From Pelodera strongyloides (Eukaryota; Nematoda; Chromadorea; Rhabditida; Rhabditidae): a stretch of DNA of 64,000 nt. A program made the position numbers and the translations under genes. The notes beneath the pieces were generated by a model. The model was given only the letters and a program-made list of their open reading frames with translations. It was not told where the DNA came from and did no database searches. How positions within the stretch are numbered: position 1 is the first letter of the stretch; every line of letters begins with the position of its first letter. The stretch spans positions 170,868-234,867 of the forward strand of contig JAANDG010000195.1 of NCBI GenBank assembly GCA_036852015.1, written 5' to 3'. This document shows, piece by piece, positions 24,601 through 35,281 of this stretch.

Positions 24601-25239
24601 GAACACTTTGTATTATGTATTCTAATTAATTGGAAGATAAAATTAGCATAATTATCAGGACCATGCTCCTTGAATGTCTAATCTCACATAAAAAACACTT
24701 ACAGTAACCTTTCAGAAAAAATGCCAAACTATCCGCGTAAAAGATTGCGCACGACTCGCGGACTTGTACTCTTATGAAGAAATAGAGAAGGTAAGAGAGT
24801 GGTTAATGTTTCCAGTTTTTCGGATGATACAACATAAGGATACCAGCACGAGTGCTGTCTGTGTCTTGCACTACGAGAATACAGCGGCTTACAATGCATA
24901 TGCAATATGTTCTCTTGTTTCATTACCAATAAATTATTATAATTGATCCCGTAGTTCAATAAAAGCGCAGCGCGGACATGCGATTCCGCGTTCGCGGGAA
25001 ACGATTGCAAATTTGCATTGAAAAACTCGAGATAGAGAGAAACAAGCCCCGCTATTTTTTCTGCGTCTCCGCTTTTCCCAAGTCAAAAAGCCGGACTCGC
25101 ATGTCCGTGCTGCGCGCCTGAGAACTTAGCAATGAATAAACTAGTACACTTGAGGTAAATTATGTTCAATGCAAATGTTCAGGACATATCTTGCCTAATG
25201 CAGTGTGGTGGACGGCGCTCCAAGCATTACCGACGCTAA
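9625..25239 (+). CDS. Secreted tandem-domain animal heme peroxidase, about 1370 aa
   Basis: One long gene of about 42-44 exons encodes two successive animal heme peroxidase modules of the peroxidasin/myeloperoxidase superfamily. The predicted signal peptide is [17 protein letters not shown]. Module 1 (9625-15893) is recognisable by its fold but has lost its catalytic residues. Module 2 (17315-25239) keeps them and ends in a VWC-like cysteine segment with stop TAA at 25237-25239. AATAAA follows at 25310. Two tentative linker exons (16060-16100 and 17103-17149) join the modules in phase. No stop, polyadenylation signal or second signal peptide was seen between the modules, which is why I treat them as one gene; two adjacent genes remain possible. 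Known nematode relatives act on cuticle or extracellular matrix by oxidative tyrosine cross-linking, and that role is inferred here. Two GC-AG introns are used. One junction in module 1 (15274 to 15625) does not close in frame. Confidence 0.85.
10085..10122. mobile_element. Family B element, single end
   Basis: TTTAAAGCGAAATACCGGCC followed by GGTTTTTGAAACACATT is one terminal arm of family B, in the second peroxidase intron. A diverged opposite arm (GTTTCAAAACCACATATCATACCGCTTTAAA) lies at about 9860-9892. Exon 9910-10035 sits between the two, so they may not belong to one insertion. Confidence 0.6.
10181..10560. mobile_element. Long foldback element, family C copy 1
   Basis: The first about 100 bases (TTAAAGGGTCAAGCCCATTT...) return almost perfectly inverted at the end (...AAATGGGCCTGACCCTTTAA). 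The whole 380-bp element is close to a palindrome, with the arms meeting near 10370. It lies in the intron before exon 10712. Confidence 0.9.
13225..13245. repeat. Short TTAGGC tract in a peroxidase intron
   Basis: Three tandem TTAGGC units, intronic and 34 bases before exon 13280-13408. Confidence 0.8.
15298..15323. repeat. TTAGGC tract next to a problematic exon end
   Basis: Four TTAGGC units start about 23 bases after the end of peroxidase exon 15175-15274, within the intron whose two ends do not match in phase. Confidence 0.85.
16180..16990. mobile_element. 811-bp element with long inverted ends, family G copy 1
   Basis: The left end TTAAAGGAGGAGGCTCACGA and about 58 bases of it return inverted at the right end (...TCGTGAGCCTCCTCCTTTAA at 16934-16990). 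The interior has a 78-codon open frame at 16521-16757 that matches no family I know, plus a (TTA)n run near 16915-16935. The element lies in the linker region between the two peroxidase modules. Part of its interior occurs in inverted orientation at 19640-19863. Confidence 0.85.
17708..18091. mobile_element. Long foldback element, family C copy 2
   Basis: It starts TTAAAGGGACAGGCCCATCA and ends with its inverse, TGATGGGCCTGTCCCTTTAA. The arms match over more than 90 bases. The termini resemble copy 1, but the internal arms differ in sequence. It lies in the peroxidase intron between 17680 and 18195. Confidence 0.9.
19640..19863. mobile_element. Partial inverted copy of the family G element
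   Basis: This intronic stretch is the reverse complement of about 16670-16910. The shared part includes ACAGTTTTGTCGAGTAAAG and GGAGTTTCCTCAATCATAAT. It lacks the terminal inverted repeats and sits in the intron before exon 19969. Confidence 0.85.
21306..21370. repeat. GA-rich microsatellite in an intron
   Basis: Runs of GAGAGA and GAGACA fill the intron between peroxidase exons 21142-21269 and 21440-21566, whose donor is GC rather than GT. Confidence 0.85.
21856..21980. mobile_element. Foldback MITE, family A copy 1
   Basis: The ends GAGGCCGTATTCACCAACAC and, inverted, GTGTTGGTGAAAACGACCTC enclose GGAGCCCTCCCT/AGGGCTCCC arms and an AGAGTGCGAGAGCAGAAGAGAT core. It starts 12 bases after the donor of exon 21762-21843. 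Other copies lie at 42632-42760, 45004-45138 and 46012-46132. Confidence 0.9.
24964..25118. mobile_element. Foldback element, family H
   Basis: The left end GCGCAGCGCGGACATGCGA is matched by the inverted right end TCGCATGTCCGTGCTGCGCGC. The interior is GC-richer than its surroundings. It lies in the last peroxidase intron. No second copy was found in the window. Confidence 0.75.
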
Positions 25240-26393
25240 CAATATTATCCAAATATTATCCAACTTGCAAAGCAAAATTTGATGGCTAACATCTCAATGT
25301 GTATCTGTGAATAAATGATGATTATTTTTGTCGGAAATTCAGATATATATGTCTTCTAACGTTCACGGACATGACTTTGTCACGTCTACCTACCAATTTA
25401 CGTTTTAAAGCACCACTCGGGAGGCATACCTTACCGCATGAAGTACACCTTACCCCTCGCTGGTGTGGTATACCTTACCGCTGTTATACCGCTTGAAGTA
25501 CCGAGCACCAATGCAATTTCTGTTCCTGAATCCCTGGATGTAATTGGATTCTCTAAACCTACCATGAAACTATTCAGAAGCAGTATAACTGCCACCTTTT
25601 GAAACATATGATGAACAACTGCATTTCTACATATTTATGATGTGAGCTCGAATTGAGCTCGATTTTTATTCTAATTTATGCTCATTTGCATATGCTGTAT
25701 AAGGACGCAGGTGTACTCGATGTGTTTCAAAAAACCAAGACCAAGGAAAAACATACCAACAAAAACAGACCCAAGAAAAGACAACCGTGAAACATAACGT
25801 TTATTGACAATAAAACTATTCAACTAAACTACGACATGCATCTGGTGCACACATACATGCAAAAATTCCGAAAAAAGGAAAAGAGTAGAAAATAATAATA
25901 AATAGTTATATAATATTAGAAAAGTATGAGATCAAATTAGCAAAGCTATTATATTTACAGTTTTTCCAGTTATTTCCTACAAAAGTACAACTAGTTAGTC
26001 TTATATATGAAAGGCTCATGCTGGCTCGATAAGCAAAATAGTTTGCCAATGAGCTGGTATGCTTTAAGTAGAGCTCCTTACAATTGCAAGTAATTAAGAT
26101 ATGTCATGTAATTGCTTAATGATGTGATATGAGATCGTATAACCTGTGATTACAGTAAGAAATTGAAAGGTAAGGCTTCCGTCAGCACGCCCACAAAAAT
26201 ATGCCTTTTCACTTTTCTTTTCTAGGAAATATTTTTCACTTTTCTGCCAATATTACTGTGAATACAGCTAGCATACTTTTTGTGAGCCTGTAGGGCAATT
26301 TCTTGGAATTTAACTATGGAAGATATTCGTCTGGCCGCTAAGTCTGGATCCTAAGTTCTCGGCATGCAAATGGGTCTACTCATTAGCATATAT
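25240..26393. other. Convergent intergenic region between peroxidase and F-box genes
   Basis: Contains the AATAAA at 25310-25315 that probably ends the peroxidase transcript, a family B remnant at 25640-25735, and AT-rich unique sequence. No exon was found here. A TTTATT at about 25800 could be a distal polyadenylation signal for the minus-strand F-box gene, but it is nearly 600 bases past its stop. Confidence 0.55.
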
Positions 26394-29300
26394 TCAAAAG
26401 TGGTCTTCATCTCCGAACCAGGTCTTCCTATCGAGAAGTAGCAAACTTCCATCGCCGTACGTCAAACAGACACCACAGTTGGTGAACTCTCCACGTTGCA
26501 CGTCACCACTCTTGCGCAACAACTGAAAAGTTGATGCATTATCAAGATGTCTATAAAAAGTGTAAGTGTAAACAATCTATAAAAAAACTTGCCATTAGCC
26601 TTTTTCCGGCTATTAAACGTAAACTTCTGCCTAATGCTAAGACTAACAAGGTAGCATGCCAATGAAAAGCGCTGGTAATTACACGTCCGCTTCGGGCACA
26701 CCCTTTGCATAGGATAATTAGGAAACGCGTATCATATGCAAATTTCCCAAAGTAGGTACAATACGGCTTTAAAATAAACTTACTTTTCCAACGGCAGCGT
26801 CCAATCTTTCCTGTGTAATGTCATCAATCTGCTCGTCGATCTTCAGGCTTATTGTGCGGCCGGTCACCCTGAAAATATAGTTATAAAACTACAAAAAACC
26901 ATTAGCAAAAACTTTGCAAATATAATCACTTGTTGGATTAGCTATCTTGACGACTGGGGTGGAATTCTGCAAATTTTTCGACAGCAAGTAATATCTGATA
27001 TTGTTGATTTGGTTTTTGAGGATTATTGTAAATTTGCCAAATCAATGAAACAGCGAACCATAAACTATGAAACAGAATATTCAAATTCTCACCTAGCTAG
27101 TGTCAGCCAATAAGTGAGCGAGTTGAGTACGGTATCCCCGGGTTGCATAATATGGACGACTTCCAGGGAAGAGCTGATGGGCAGTGTGAGGAGAATCCGC
27201 TGAATATCCTCGTATTCATCATCATTCTCCATCGAGAACCCATCGTCAACCTGGAAAAGGGAAAATTAGCATATTGAAGTTTTTATTTGTATAAAAACCC
27301 GGAAAACTGATATTTTGCATCTGTCTCCTCTATTGTAAAAAGCGCTGCTGGTCGGCAAGTATTCGGTGCAAGCTTTATACATTTAAAAAAAAAACTTTAT
27401 TTGTAAGGACAATTGAAAGTACGTAAGCCTAATTGTAAACCTAAAGTCTAGTTATGTCAATTCAGCCACACCGTGTCTATTACCTGGGGAGAAATACCCC
27501 GGGGATCCCGGAGTCCTTCTCCCCAGGTAACAGGTCCGATATCATATATGTAATGATGCTGATAGGAGTAGATAGGTAGTGTGGGGAGGATTGCTGTCTT
27601 ATATGTAGTTGTTATTTTAATTTCATATGTTTTGTGCGCATCTTTGTGATGTAGTAAATTTTTATAATTATTCTGTACCTGTATCAACAGTGTCCTCAGG
27701 TGAGGAATAACTCTTCTCATCTCCGAGTTGTAGATAGTACTTGGAGTGATGAGATCACCGACGATAGACAGCTCTGTCAGAGTGCCAGGCACAACGACTT
27801 TATTGAGGTCAGAGACGGAGAGACCGACGACTTTCGTTAGAACGAGGCATCTGAAGTTGGTTTAAGTAAATAAAAAGAATGTTTTAAGCCTCTAAACAGC
27901 CTACTCCTTTATTCAAAGTTGGGTCAATAAAGTAATAAAGCTGATAGCTTTTCCGCAGAGGACCTGTGAGTTCTGGTTTGGTTAATTATTAATTCGAAGA
28001 GGGTAATCGTTAACCAGAGCACCCGAGCGTGGTAATCTCGTCTCACAACGCATCTTTATCAACTAGGGTTAGTTTTCTTTATCGTAGACCACTGGGCTTC
28101 AAACATAACAAAAACATAACTCTTCGCGGCTTCAACACAACGTAACTTATACTTATGTAGAGAAACGTATCTTAGTTACTATCAACGTACTGGGCTAACT
28201 GGCTAAAAAGTATATTATACCATTTATAAATACCACTTACCGAAGTTGTTTATGAGCTAGCGCCTCCAAAATGTGCTTTCTCGACAAACGGTCCGAAGTA
28301 TGAGGCTCATACTGTAACAGGCTGAGCTTGTGACATTGCGCGACAGCGTTCCAAAACGAGAGAGTGTAGTCTGAGTGCAGCGTGACATCACGGAAACGGA
28401 GAGAGCACAGAGAACGACGCGACATCAGAATCAGCTTGGTGAACTGTAAAGGGAAGTTTATATTGAGCATGACTAGAAATTAATTTTTATACTTAGGAAC
28501 AAAATCCGAGGACCGCAGGCACAGTAGTAATAGGCTAGTCAGGGTTACTACCATTTGCTTCCCTATATTCTCTGTCATGGCCTTTATACTACGCCGAAAC
28601 ATTTGGTTTTTGGAGTAGCATGCTGTTTATAAAGAAATTTTCATCTGTTTATCATTATCAACGTTAGAGACCCAGCCCGGGTAAAATCCTCGTATACGAT
28701 AGGGTCGAAACGGGGTATCATGTAACATGTTATAACATCCTTTATCTACCATACCTTTTACTATTACTTTCCTCTTTTGATAATTATAGAGTGGGTCGTT
28801 AGGTAACCATACCTTGCAGATTCTCAATGGTGCCCATATAGCCAAAGGCACTACTTCCCTAATCATCGTTATCAACCACAATCAAACAATTAAATACGTA
28901 TCCAAGCACCAACCGAGTTGAAGTCAGAGAGGAAAGGCGATCCAATGACGGTCAGATGAGAAATTGCAAGCCTGAAAGGTAGAGAATATGGAAAACTGAC
29001 ATAATAAAGGTTTACTGGGCATTAATCAACGCAAAGAAAGGACTTCAACCAAAGGGAACCCTAACACTATGATTCCGCGTTTATAACGCTAAGGTACTTA
29101 CTAGGTACCACATTACTAGGGACCAAATCCTGAATTATCAATAACTAAAAATAACGGTTTATTGGTTAGGATACAAATAAAGAACGTCAACCAAAGAAAA
29201 CCCTAAGACTAGGGACCAAATCATGAATTATTCTGAATCAAAATATCATTACCTCCTCCTGGTATCCACATTGGCAAAGTAGTCGACAACCGCTTGTACC

Positions 29301-30890
29301 ATATGACCATTATAACCACAGTCCAACCAAAGGTGCTCAATCGAAGAGACTTTGCTTACTGAAATACAAGAAATAATTTTGGTTTTATTCTGAATTTTAG
29401 GTAACAATTGTAAATCTCTGTAGCCAGACAGATGAAAAACACTGTGTAGCGAAGCGAAATACCATCCAGTTTTTGAAACACATCGAATAGACCAGCATTT
29501 TATGCAGCTTATGCAAATGAGCATAAATTAGAATAAAAAATCGAGCACAATTCGAGCAAATCAGCATAAATACATTACAAGTATTTCGTTCAGCTCAACA
29601 TGAAAATCTGAATACGTGACTCGCAGCTTTACCTTTTGCTATACATGATCCAGGATACCGTACCATTCACATCAAGGAAATAACCATGAAATGTTTAATT
29701 CATTCAAAACGCACCAATTCCAGTGATCACCCTGACCGCGGTCCGCAAGTCCATTTGAATACTTTCTTCCGTTTTCACCCAATCTCCTTTCAACTCGTTC
29801 AGATTTATTAGACGACCGGTGACAAAAGAAAACTGAAAATAATAGTTATGGTGCGTGTACTGTGTCACATGTGATACCAGGCTTAGCGGGCCATGTCTCA
29901 GAATCCGTTGATATAACCGAATTCTAGAAATTTCTGTGTGTGTAAATCCAAGAGTAGAACATTCTCATAACATGAGTCGTGTTTTCCGAACATGAACTTT
30001 TAGTCAATGCTATATACACAAATGACACTAGTAAATGAAATGTGCATTTATTTATTTTCTAAATAAACCAACCTCTCTGCTGGTCATCTCAATGATTCCT
30101 CCTTCGATTAGTCGGAATTGAAGGAAGGCGAGATGGATCGGGATACGGTCGACGACTTCACGAACAAGACGACATGTCTGAAAGAGGAGAGGAATTATGA
30201 AAATGGTTAACTCCGTCTAGCTCTCTCTATCCTCCCTCTCACACTCTCTTCTCTGTCTACCTATCCCTGTCTCTCTCTCTCTCTTTTCCCTCATTCTCAC
30301 CCTCTCCTCTCTCTCTCACTCTCTCTCTAGCTAGAACCTACCGGTCTGATCTGATGTCTCTCCTTGAGTGAAAGATGTCCAAATATTCTCTCCATAACGT
30401 CTCCATTCAACACCGGAACATCTCCCTTTGCAGGCGACAGCGAGAGAGACATGGTACGATTCTAAAACAGATTTATTTAAAGGGAAGTAAAATGTGGTGT
30501 GTTGGCTGAGTTAGGAATCTGTTGGTTTGTCTCCTATATTATATGCGACTAACTATAAATCGAATCCAACCTTATTTAGCAATTTGCACTCTAACGTTGT
30601 AAGTCACTTAGTCGACACAGTCTCATACATTTACAGGGTCAGAGGAACGAGAACCCACTTTACTCAATATCGTTCGGTGACTGGTTACAAGCTGACTAGT
30701 AAGTAACTCCGCATCGCAAAACAACCTCATTGATAGAATCTAGCATTACAGAAGAAATAAACAAAGTTTTCCTCACCGTGAAGCGTTTAATTGTCTGTCC
30801 GCACTTTCTTACGGTAGATCGAGCTTTGCGAAAGAATTTCCGAGAGGGGCGGGACGGGTGTTCAATTTCAGAGGGTGCAATAACTTCCAT
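26394..30890 (-). CDS. F-box protein, about 455 aa, leucine-rich C-terminal part
   Basis: Eleven exons read right to left and join in phase: 30890-30777, 30461-30342, 30177-30073, 29832-29715, 29358-29253, 28971-28914, 28443-28241, 27850-27679, 27250-27093, 26868-26784 and 26522-26394 (stop TGA). Residues about 55-100 form an F-box (VLNGDVMERIFGHLSLKERH then RPTCRLVREVVDRIP). This is the Skp1-binding segment that delivers substrates to SCF ubiquitin ligases. The following 300 residues contain repeated hydrophobic words such as SSIEHLWLDC, ISHLTVIGSPFL, LCSLRFRDVTLHS and LTELSIVGDLI, suggesting leucine-rich or FTH-like repeats. Nematodes have hundreds of such fast-evolving proteins, so an orthologue cannot be named. 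The start at 30890 follows a TTTATAG acceptor by six bases, fitting trans-splicing. A second Met at 30452 is possible but would sit after a spliced exon. Confidence 0.82.
26724..26772. mobile_element. Fragment of family D foldback element
   Basis: CAAATTTCCCAAAGTAGGTA followed by CAATACGGCTTTAA matches one arm of the element at 5138-5314. It ends a few bases from the donor of F-box exon 26868-26784, so it now forms part of that intron's 5' end. Confidence 0.7.
29453..29580. mobile_element. Family B element remnant in an F-box gene intron
   Basis: GAAGCGAAATACCATCCAGT and GAGCATAAATTAGAATAAAA are diverged pieces of the family B arm and core. The opposite arm is missing. Confidence 0.6.
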
Positions 30891-30898
30891 TGAAACCT
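30891..30898 (-). promoter_or_regulatory. Probable spliced-leader acceptor of the F-box gene
   Basis: On the minus strand, CTTTTATAG is followed by GTTTCA and then the ATG at 30890, giving a six-base leader. No upstream exon was found. Short leaders of this kind are typical of trans-spliced nematode mRNAs. Confidence 0.5.
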
Positions 30899-31297
30899 AT
30901 AAAAGATACAAAGTTATAAATCATGAGGAAAATATTGTTTCTGCTTTACGAGACAAAAAAAATGAGACAAAGAGAGATAGCGAGATCGAAGAACACATCA
31001 TAAGCCGGCGTAATGTATTGTAAAACATAAAATTTAGGGGAAATACTGACTGCTGAAAATCCAAGAATCAAACATTCTCCTAACGGTTACACATAAGAAA
31101 CATTAGTGTAAATAAGTGTAGTTCTTTACAACTGATGTACTACTTCGAGGAAAGTGGCTTGCGAATGAGTAACTTTGAATACTAAACATAAGTTTAGATT
31201 GAAAGGGTGGGACTATGTCAGAGGGGGCGTGGTCAGGTGACAGTAACCCCCGAGGGAATATCGCGTGCTGCAGAATTCTGATAACGTAAGACAGTGA

Positions 31298-31405
31298 GCG
31301 AGAGAGGGAGAGAGAGAGAGAGAGAGAGCGAGAGAGCGAGAGAGAGGGAGAGAGAGAGGGAGGGAGAGAGATGGAGAGAGAGGGAGATGGAGAGGGAGAG
31401 AGAAA
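31298..31405. repeat. GA-rich microsatellite
   Basis: About 100 bases of mostly GAGA with GGGA interruptions. Confidence 0.9.
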
Positions 31406-31949
31406 TACAAAAAGGGCGCGTCAGAAACTAATAATCATAATTCACAAGAAATTAAAGTAATTATTGCCCACACACGTGTAATTTGAAAAGCGGACAATAA
31501 CTGCCATTAAACTTTATAGTCAATAAGCAAATAAATTGGTCTGGAACTGTATAATTTACTATGGATTTCTATGAAATGAAATGAGCACTTGAAATTTATT
31601 TATGATTATTTTACTATTTATTTCAAGTTACTATATGATGTCACTACAGTTATAAAAGTTATATAGTTATATATTTTTACGTCGGCGTATATGGGTGTAT
31701 GTTAGCGGCTGGTAATTTCGCTCGTTGCAAGGTGTTCTCGTACTCCTATGTGGTTTCTCATGCTAACACTTCTTAACAGCGTGTGACACGCATAAACAAC
31801 AAGGGAATATCAGCTGTCTCTGGGAAGACACCTGAGAACAGGGGGAAATATTTCAAAGTTCTGGTAGTCTGGTTTTCAAATTTCCGTTGAAGATAGGTAG
31901 AGAGAGAAAGGGAGAAAAGCAGAGAGAGAGAAACTAACTAAACGCTCCT

Positions 31950-32118
31950 TACTTCTCCTAGTAGCTCCGGTGCGACCAGTGCAATTAAGCCTAAGCCTAC
32001 GCCTTCGGGACCGCAGGAATGACCTATGCTGGTGTGAGAATAAATGCCTCCAAATATTATGCCATGAGCTTCAAGTCCAATGGTCTTATATATAACCACT
32101 CGGAAATCCTGTGTCATT
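31950..32118 (-). other. Isolated exon-like open frame
   Basis: On the minus strand a frame beginning at an ATG near 32117 reads MTQDFRVVIYKTIGL and continues with EAHGIIFGGIYSHTSIGHSC. It reaches a donor-like GAA/GTAAGG near 31950. It contains two TTAGGC-type units read as GLGL. No partner exons were found, and the sequence matches no family I recognise. It may be chance or a decayed exon. Confidence 0.2.
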
Positions 32119-34198
32119 CGAGTAATTCGCACGATAGAATAAAAAAATGAATCAAATCAAATTAATTTGTGTGCAAACAAGGACGGAAATCGACAAAAAT
32201 GAACTAGCGCGCAAAGTATAAAAATGAGTAAATCATTTACTTCGCAAGAGCAAGCCCCTTTATTTCAAGGGTTGTTCAATACTATTCTTATGACTTATTC
32301 CCCAGAGGTTTCATATTTTTCTTTCATCCATTTTTGTTAAACCATTCATTTAGCTGATTTAGCCTATCTATATTGTGTGGCGTCACTTTTTATTAAAGGG
32401 AAATTAAAAAATCGAGTTCATTTCTAGTAGCTTAGCATAAATAAGTAAGAATTCAGTTGTACACGGTATTTCGCTTTAAATTAGTATATTAGCCGTGCAT
32501 AGTTCTGCGGCACATAGGGTTCTTCATGAGTCTGGACTGTAAATAATGAATATTACGCCTAAGTGTAGGGACTAATTGTAAGTAACAAGTCATCGGGTGC
32601 CCTTCGAGCGTGCCAGTTACTACAAAAGCACCTATTCCATAACTACGAATTACTGGAAATGAGAATTCTAATTCTAAACTACGATTGGAGTATTTCTCGT
32701 AAAAGTATGCTCTTCATAGTGGCACAATTTTTAGGGATCTAGCTTTATATACCAAACAGTCTGGCTACCAAACATAAAAAAACACGATTGGAAACTTTTC
32801 TTTATATATATCTCTATTTTCACTAAATGCCATCAACGGAACAGCAAACTTTTGAGGGTCAAACTACTTTTTTCCCTGAAGAAAGTTCCCAACTTGTGAT
32901 TTCCCGCTAGTAACTACCTTTTCTAATTATATTTATGAACAACGGATAATTTATTTAAAAAAAGAGATGTGTGGATCATAGCCAGGATTTTATAGTCTGC
33001 AACAAAATACTCAAGCTCGCAAGTTGCTATGGCAGTTGTATTTATTTTATTTGAGGTTGTTTTGAGTAAGCGTAACAACAAATTCTATCAGTGGGAACGG
33101 TGCCGAAAACAATTTAATTTTTATTAGAAAGCTAATAATTTCGAAACAAGTTTTATTTCATGCTGATATCGAAATTTAACCGGTTAATAAACAGTTTATC
33201 TATTTATAATATCTATCTATATCATAGATATCATATTATATCATAGACTCATAGATGTCTCTATATATATTATAGATATCTTTCTATTTATATCATAGTC
33301 ATAGGTAGAGAGATAGAGAAGGAGAAAGATAGAGAGAGGAGAGCTCAGACAAGCAGATATCCCCAATTCGTAAAAATTTGAATGATTATTAGATGATCAC
33401 ATATTACGAGCAGCTGCAGTTACGCTCGGGCTTATATCCTGAGGTGCCAAACTCTGACTTGACCTCATACTAATAGGAACATGAGGTACGCCAGACTGCT
33501 GGCCGATAAGTGCAGGCAACAAAGTTAGTTAACAACAGTTAACTGTTAGATAGCTCAAGGTTAGAATTCAAATTTTAGCGCGTACTGTAATACGTAGTTC
33601 GATTAATAGGACTGGTATAGTGATTGATAACCGCCCTGAATAAATATATGATAACCGACAGAAATTCTCTTTAGACTTTAGCCTTTATAGAGACAGAATT
33701 TTACAAAAATTCAAAGGATGTATATTTCCGCAGGAATTCATTACTGCACACTTGATTACTGTGGCATCCCTCAGAAAAAACGACTATTGCGATTTTGCGT
33801 TCACTAATGGCGTATTGGACGATACTATGTTTGAAGCTAGCACATGGGCCCACGTTTTCGCCAAAGTCCCAGTGACAGTTTGTTGTGTTATAATTACTTA
33901 CGCCACGCAACAATAACCCATATCCCGGAGCGTATCTTTGTATTTGCTCAAGTTATAAACACTGTATCCGGGGTGTGTAAGTTCACTTACGCAATAGTTA
34001 TATGTGTACTGACAGTCTGTCACACTATTGTATTAGCTCTATCCAAGTGCTAATACCCCCAGCTTGGTGTATGTACAATGATAAAGGAGCAACAGGAGCG
34101 CGTCCGGGCCAAACAAGAGTTTTTTTTTTAATTTGAATCATTCAGAAAAATAATCGGAAACGTAAGTTTAGAGGATAGCGTATCTCTTGAAAATGAAT

Positions 34199-34435
34199 TC
34201 AAAGCGAAATATCGGCCGGTTTTTGAAACGCATCGTGGAATTTTAAAGCGAAATACCGGCCGGTTTTTGCAACGCATAGTGGACAACTGAATTCTTACGT
34301 ATTTTTGCTAATTTGCTCGAATTTAGCTCGGTTTTTTATTCTAATTTATGTTCATTTGCCATTTGCGTACGCTGCATAATAATGTTGGTGTACTCGATGT
34401 GTGTCAAAAACCGGCCGGTACTTCGCTTTAAACAT
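34199..34435. mobile_element. Family B element with a doubled left end
   Basis: Two successive left arms (AAAGCGAAATATCGGCCGGT at 34201 and AAAGCGAAATACCGGCCGGT at 34245) precede a single inverted right arm ending CGGCCGGTACTTCGCTTTAA. This suggests one copy nested in or partly duplicated by another. Confidence 0.85.
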
Positions 34436-35182
34436 TCGTGGAGTAATTTCCAGTTCAACAGACACTCTACAATAACCTTATATCATAGCCTATTCCCAAA
34501 TAGTTTAAACTTTTTCCTAATGCAGTCTCTAGCCTCTCAAACTTAACATATGCCTTCAAGCCTCAAAGCAGGGTCGGGCCTTCATATAACAACTAAAAGA
34601 AACTGAAAGATAATCATAACTTACGATCGTAACCTCCGGAAACTATCCATATCAGCCCAATCTTTACTATGTTCTTTAGATTTCCCTAGAAATACGCCGC
34701 AATTTCCCTGAAGATACACCCTTGTTTAAGGGTCAATCGGTGTCAAATAACGGCGTTTTAGTTGACTAAGGTAACTAAGGTTCATGGGGGCATGACACAT
34801 ACGGCGGGTGGCTTTCTTCAGGAGATATACTTTAAAGATAAGGCTTTGTTGGGTATCATCGAGCAAAACTAAGACATAAGTTACTCTAGCAACGACTACT
34901 GTACAATGAAAAACTTTAGAGGATATTTGTAATGATCCATGACATAATTTTATTATGGAGTTTATATCACTTATGTTCAAAGTTTGAAACATTTCTAAAA
35001 TTTCTTATATGAGAACAAAGGTTTAGGCTTTTTGCAGAGAGGTACAGCGGTAACTTTTGATATTGAAAATTGGAAAATTGACTAATATCGAATCTTTGTC
35101 TGCTGTTATTGAGAACAAGTTCGGGCGGCGAATTACAAAAGAATCGGGGATCTACAATGGAAATAGAGGGAATGAGAGGTAT

Positions 35183-35189
<7 letters not shown>

Positions 35190-35241
<52 letters not shown>

Positions 35242-35281
35242 GAGAAAGAGAGAGACAGAGAGAAAGAGAGAGAGAGAGAGT
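35190..35281. repeat. GA microsatellite
   Basis: Nearly uninterrupted GAGAGA with a few AAAG and CAG interruptions. It creates long false open frames of Arg-Glu on one strand and Ser-Leu on the other. Confidence 0.95.

Larger units (their letters stand above)
17315..25239 (+). other. Peroxidase module 2, active-site residues kept, with VWC-like tail
   Basis: Exons: 17315-17402, 17574-17680, 18195-18304, 18476-18559, 18665-18759, 18935-19050, 19268-19382, 19969-20105, 20359-20468, 20873-20943, 21142-21269, 21440-21566, 21762-21843, 22163-22263, 22484-22600, 22804-22873, 23084-23193, 23472-23624, 23851-23956, 24273-24334, 24515-24594, 24716-24790 and 25183-25239. Key blocks in order: [31 protein letters not shown] (distal Gln and His), [19 protein letters not shown] (catalytic Arg), [16 protein letters not shown] (proximal His), [32 protein letters not shown] and [12 protein letters not shown]. 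The tail has a [10 protein letters not shown] motif as in VWC domains. Asp of the distal motif is Thr, and the usual ester-forming Glu after the Arg is His, so covalent heme linkage may be reduced. Confidence 0.9.
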
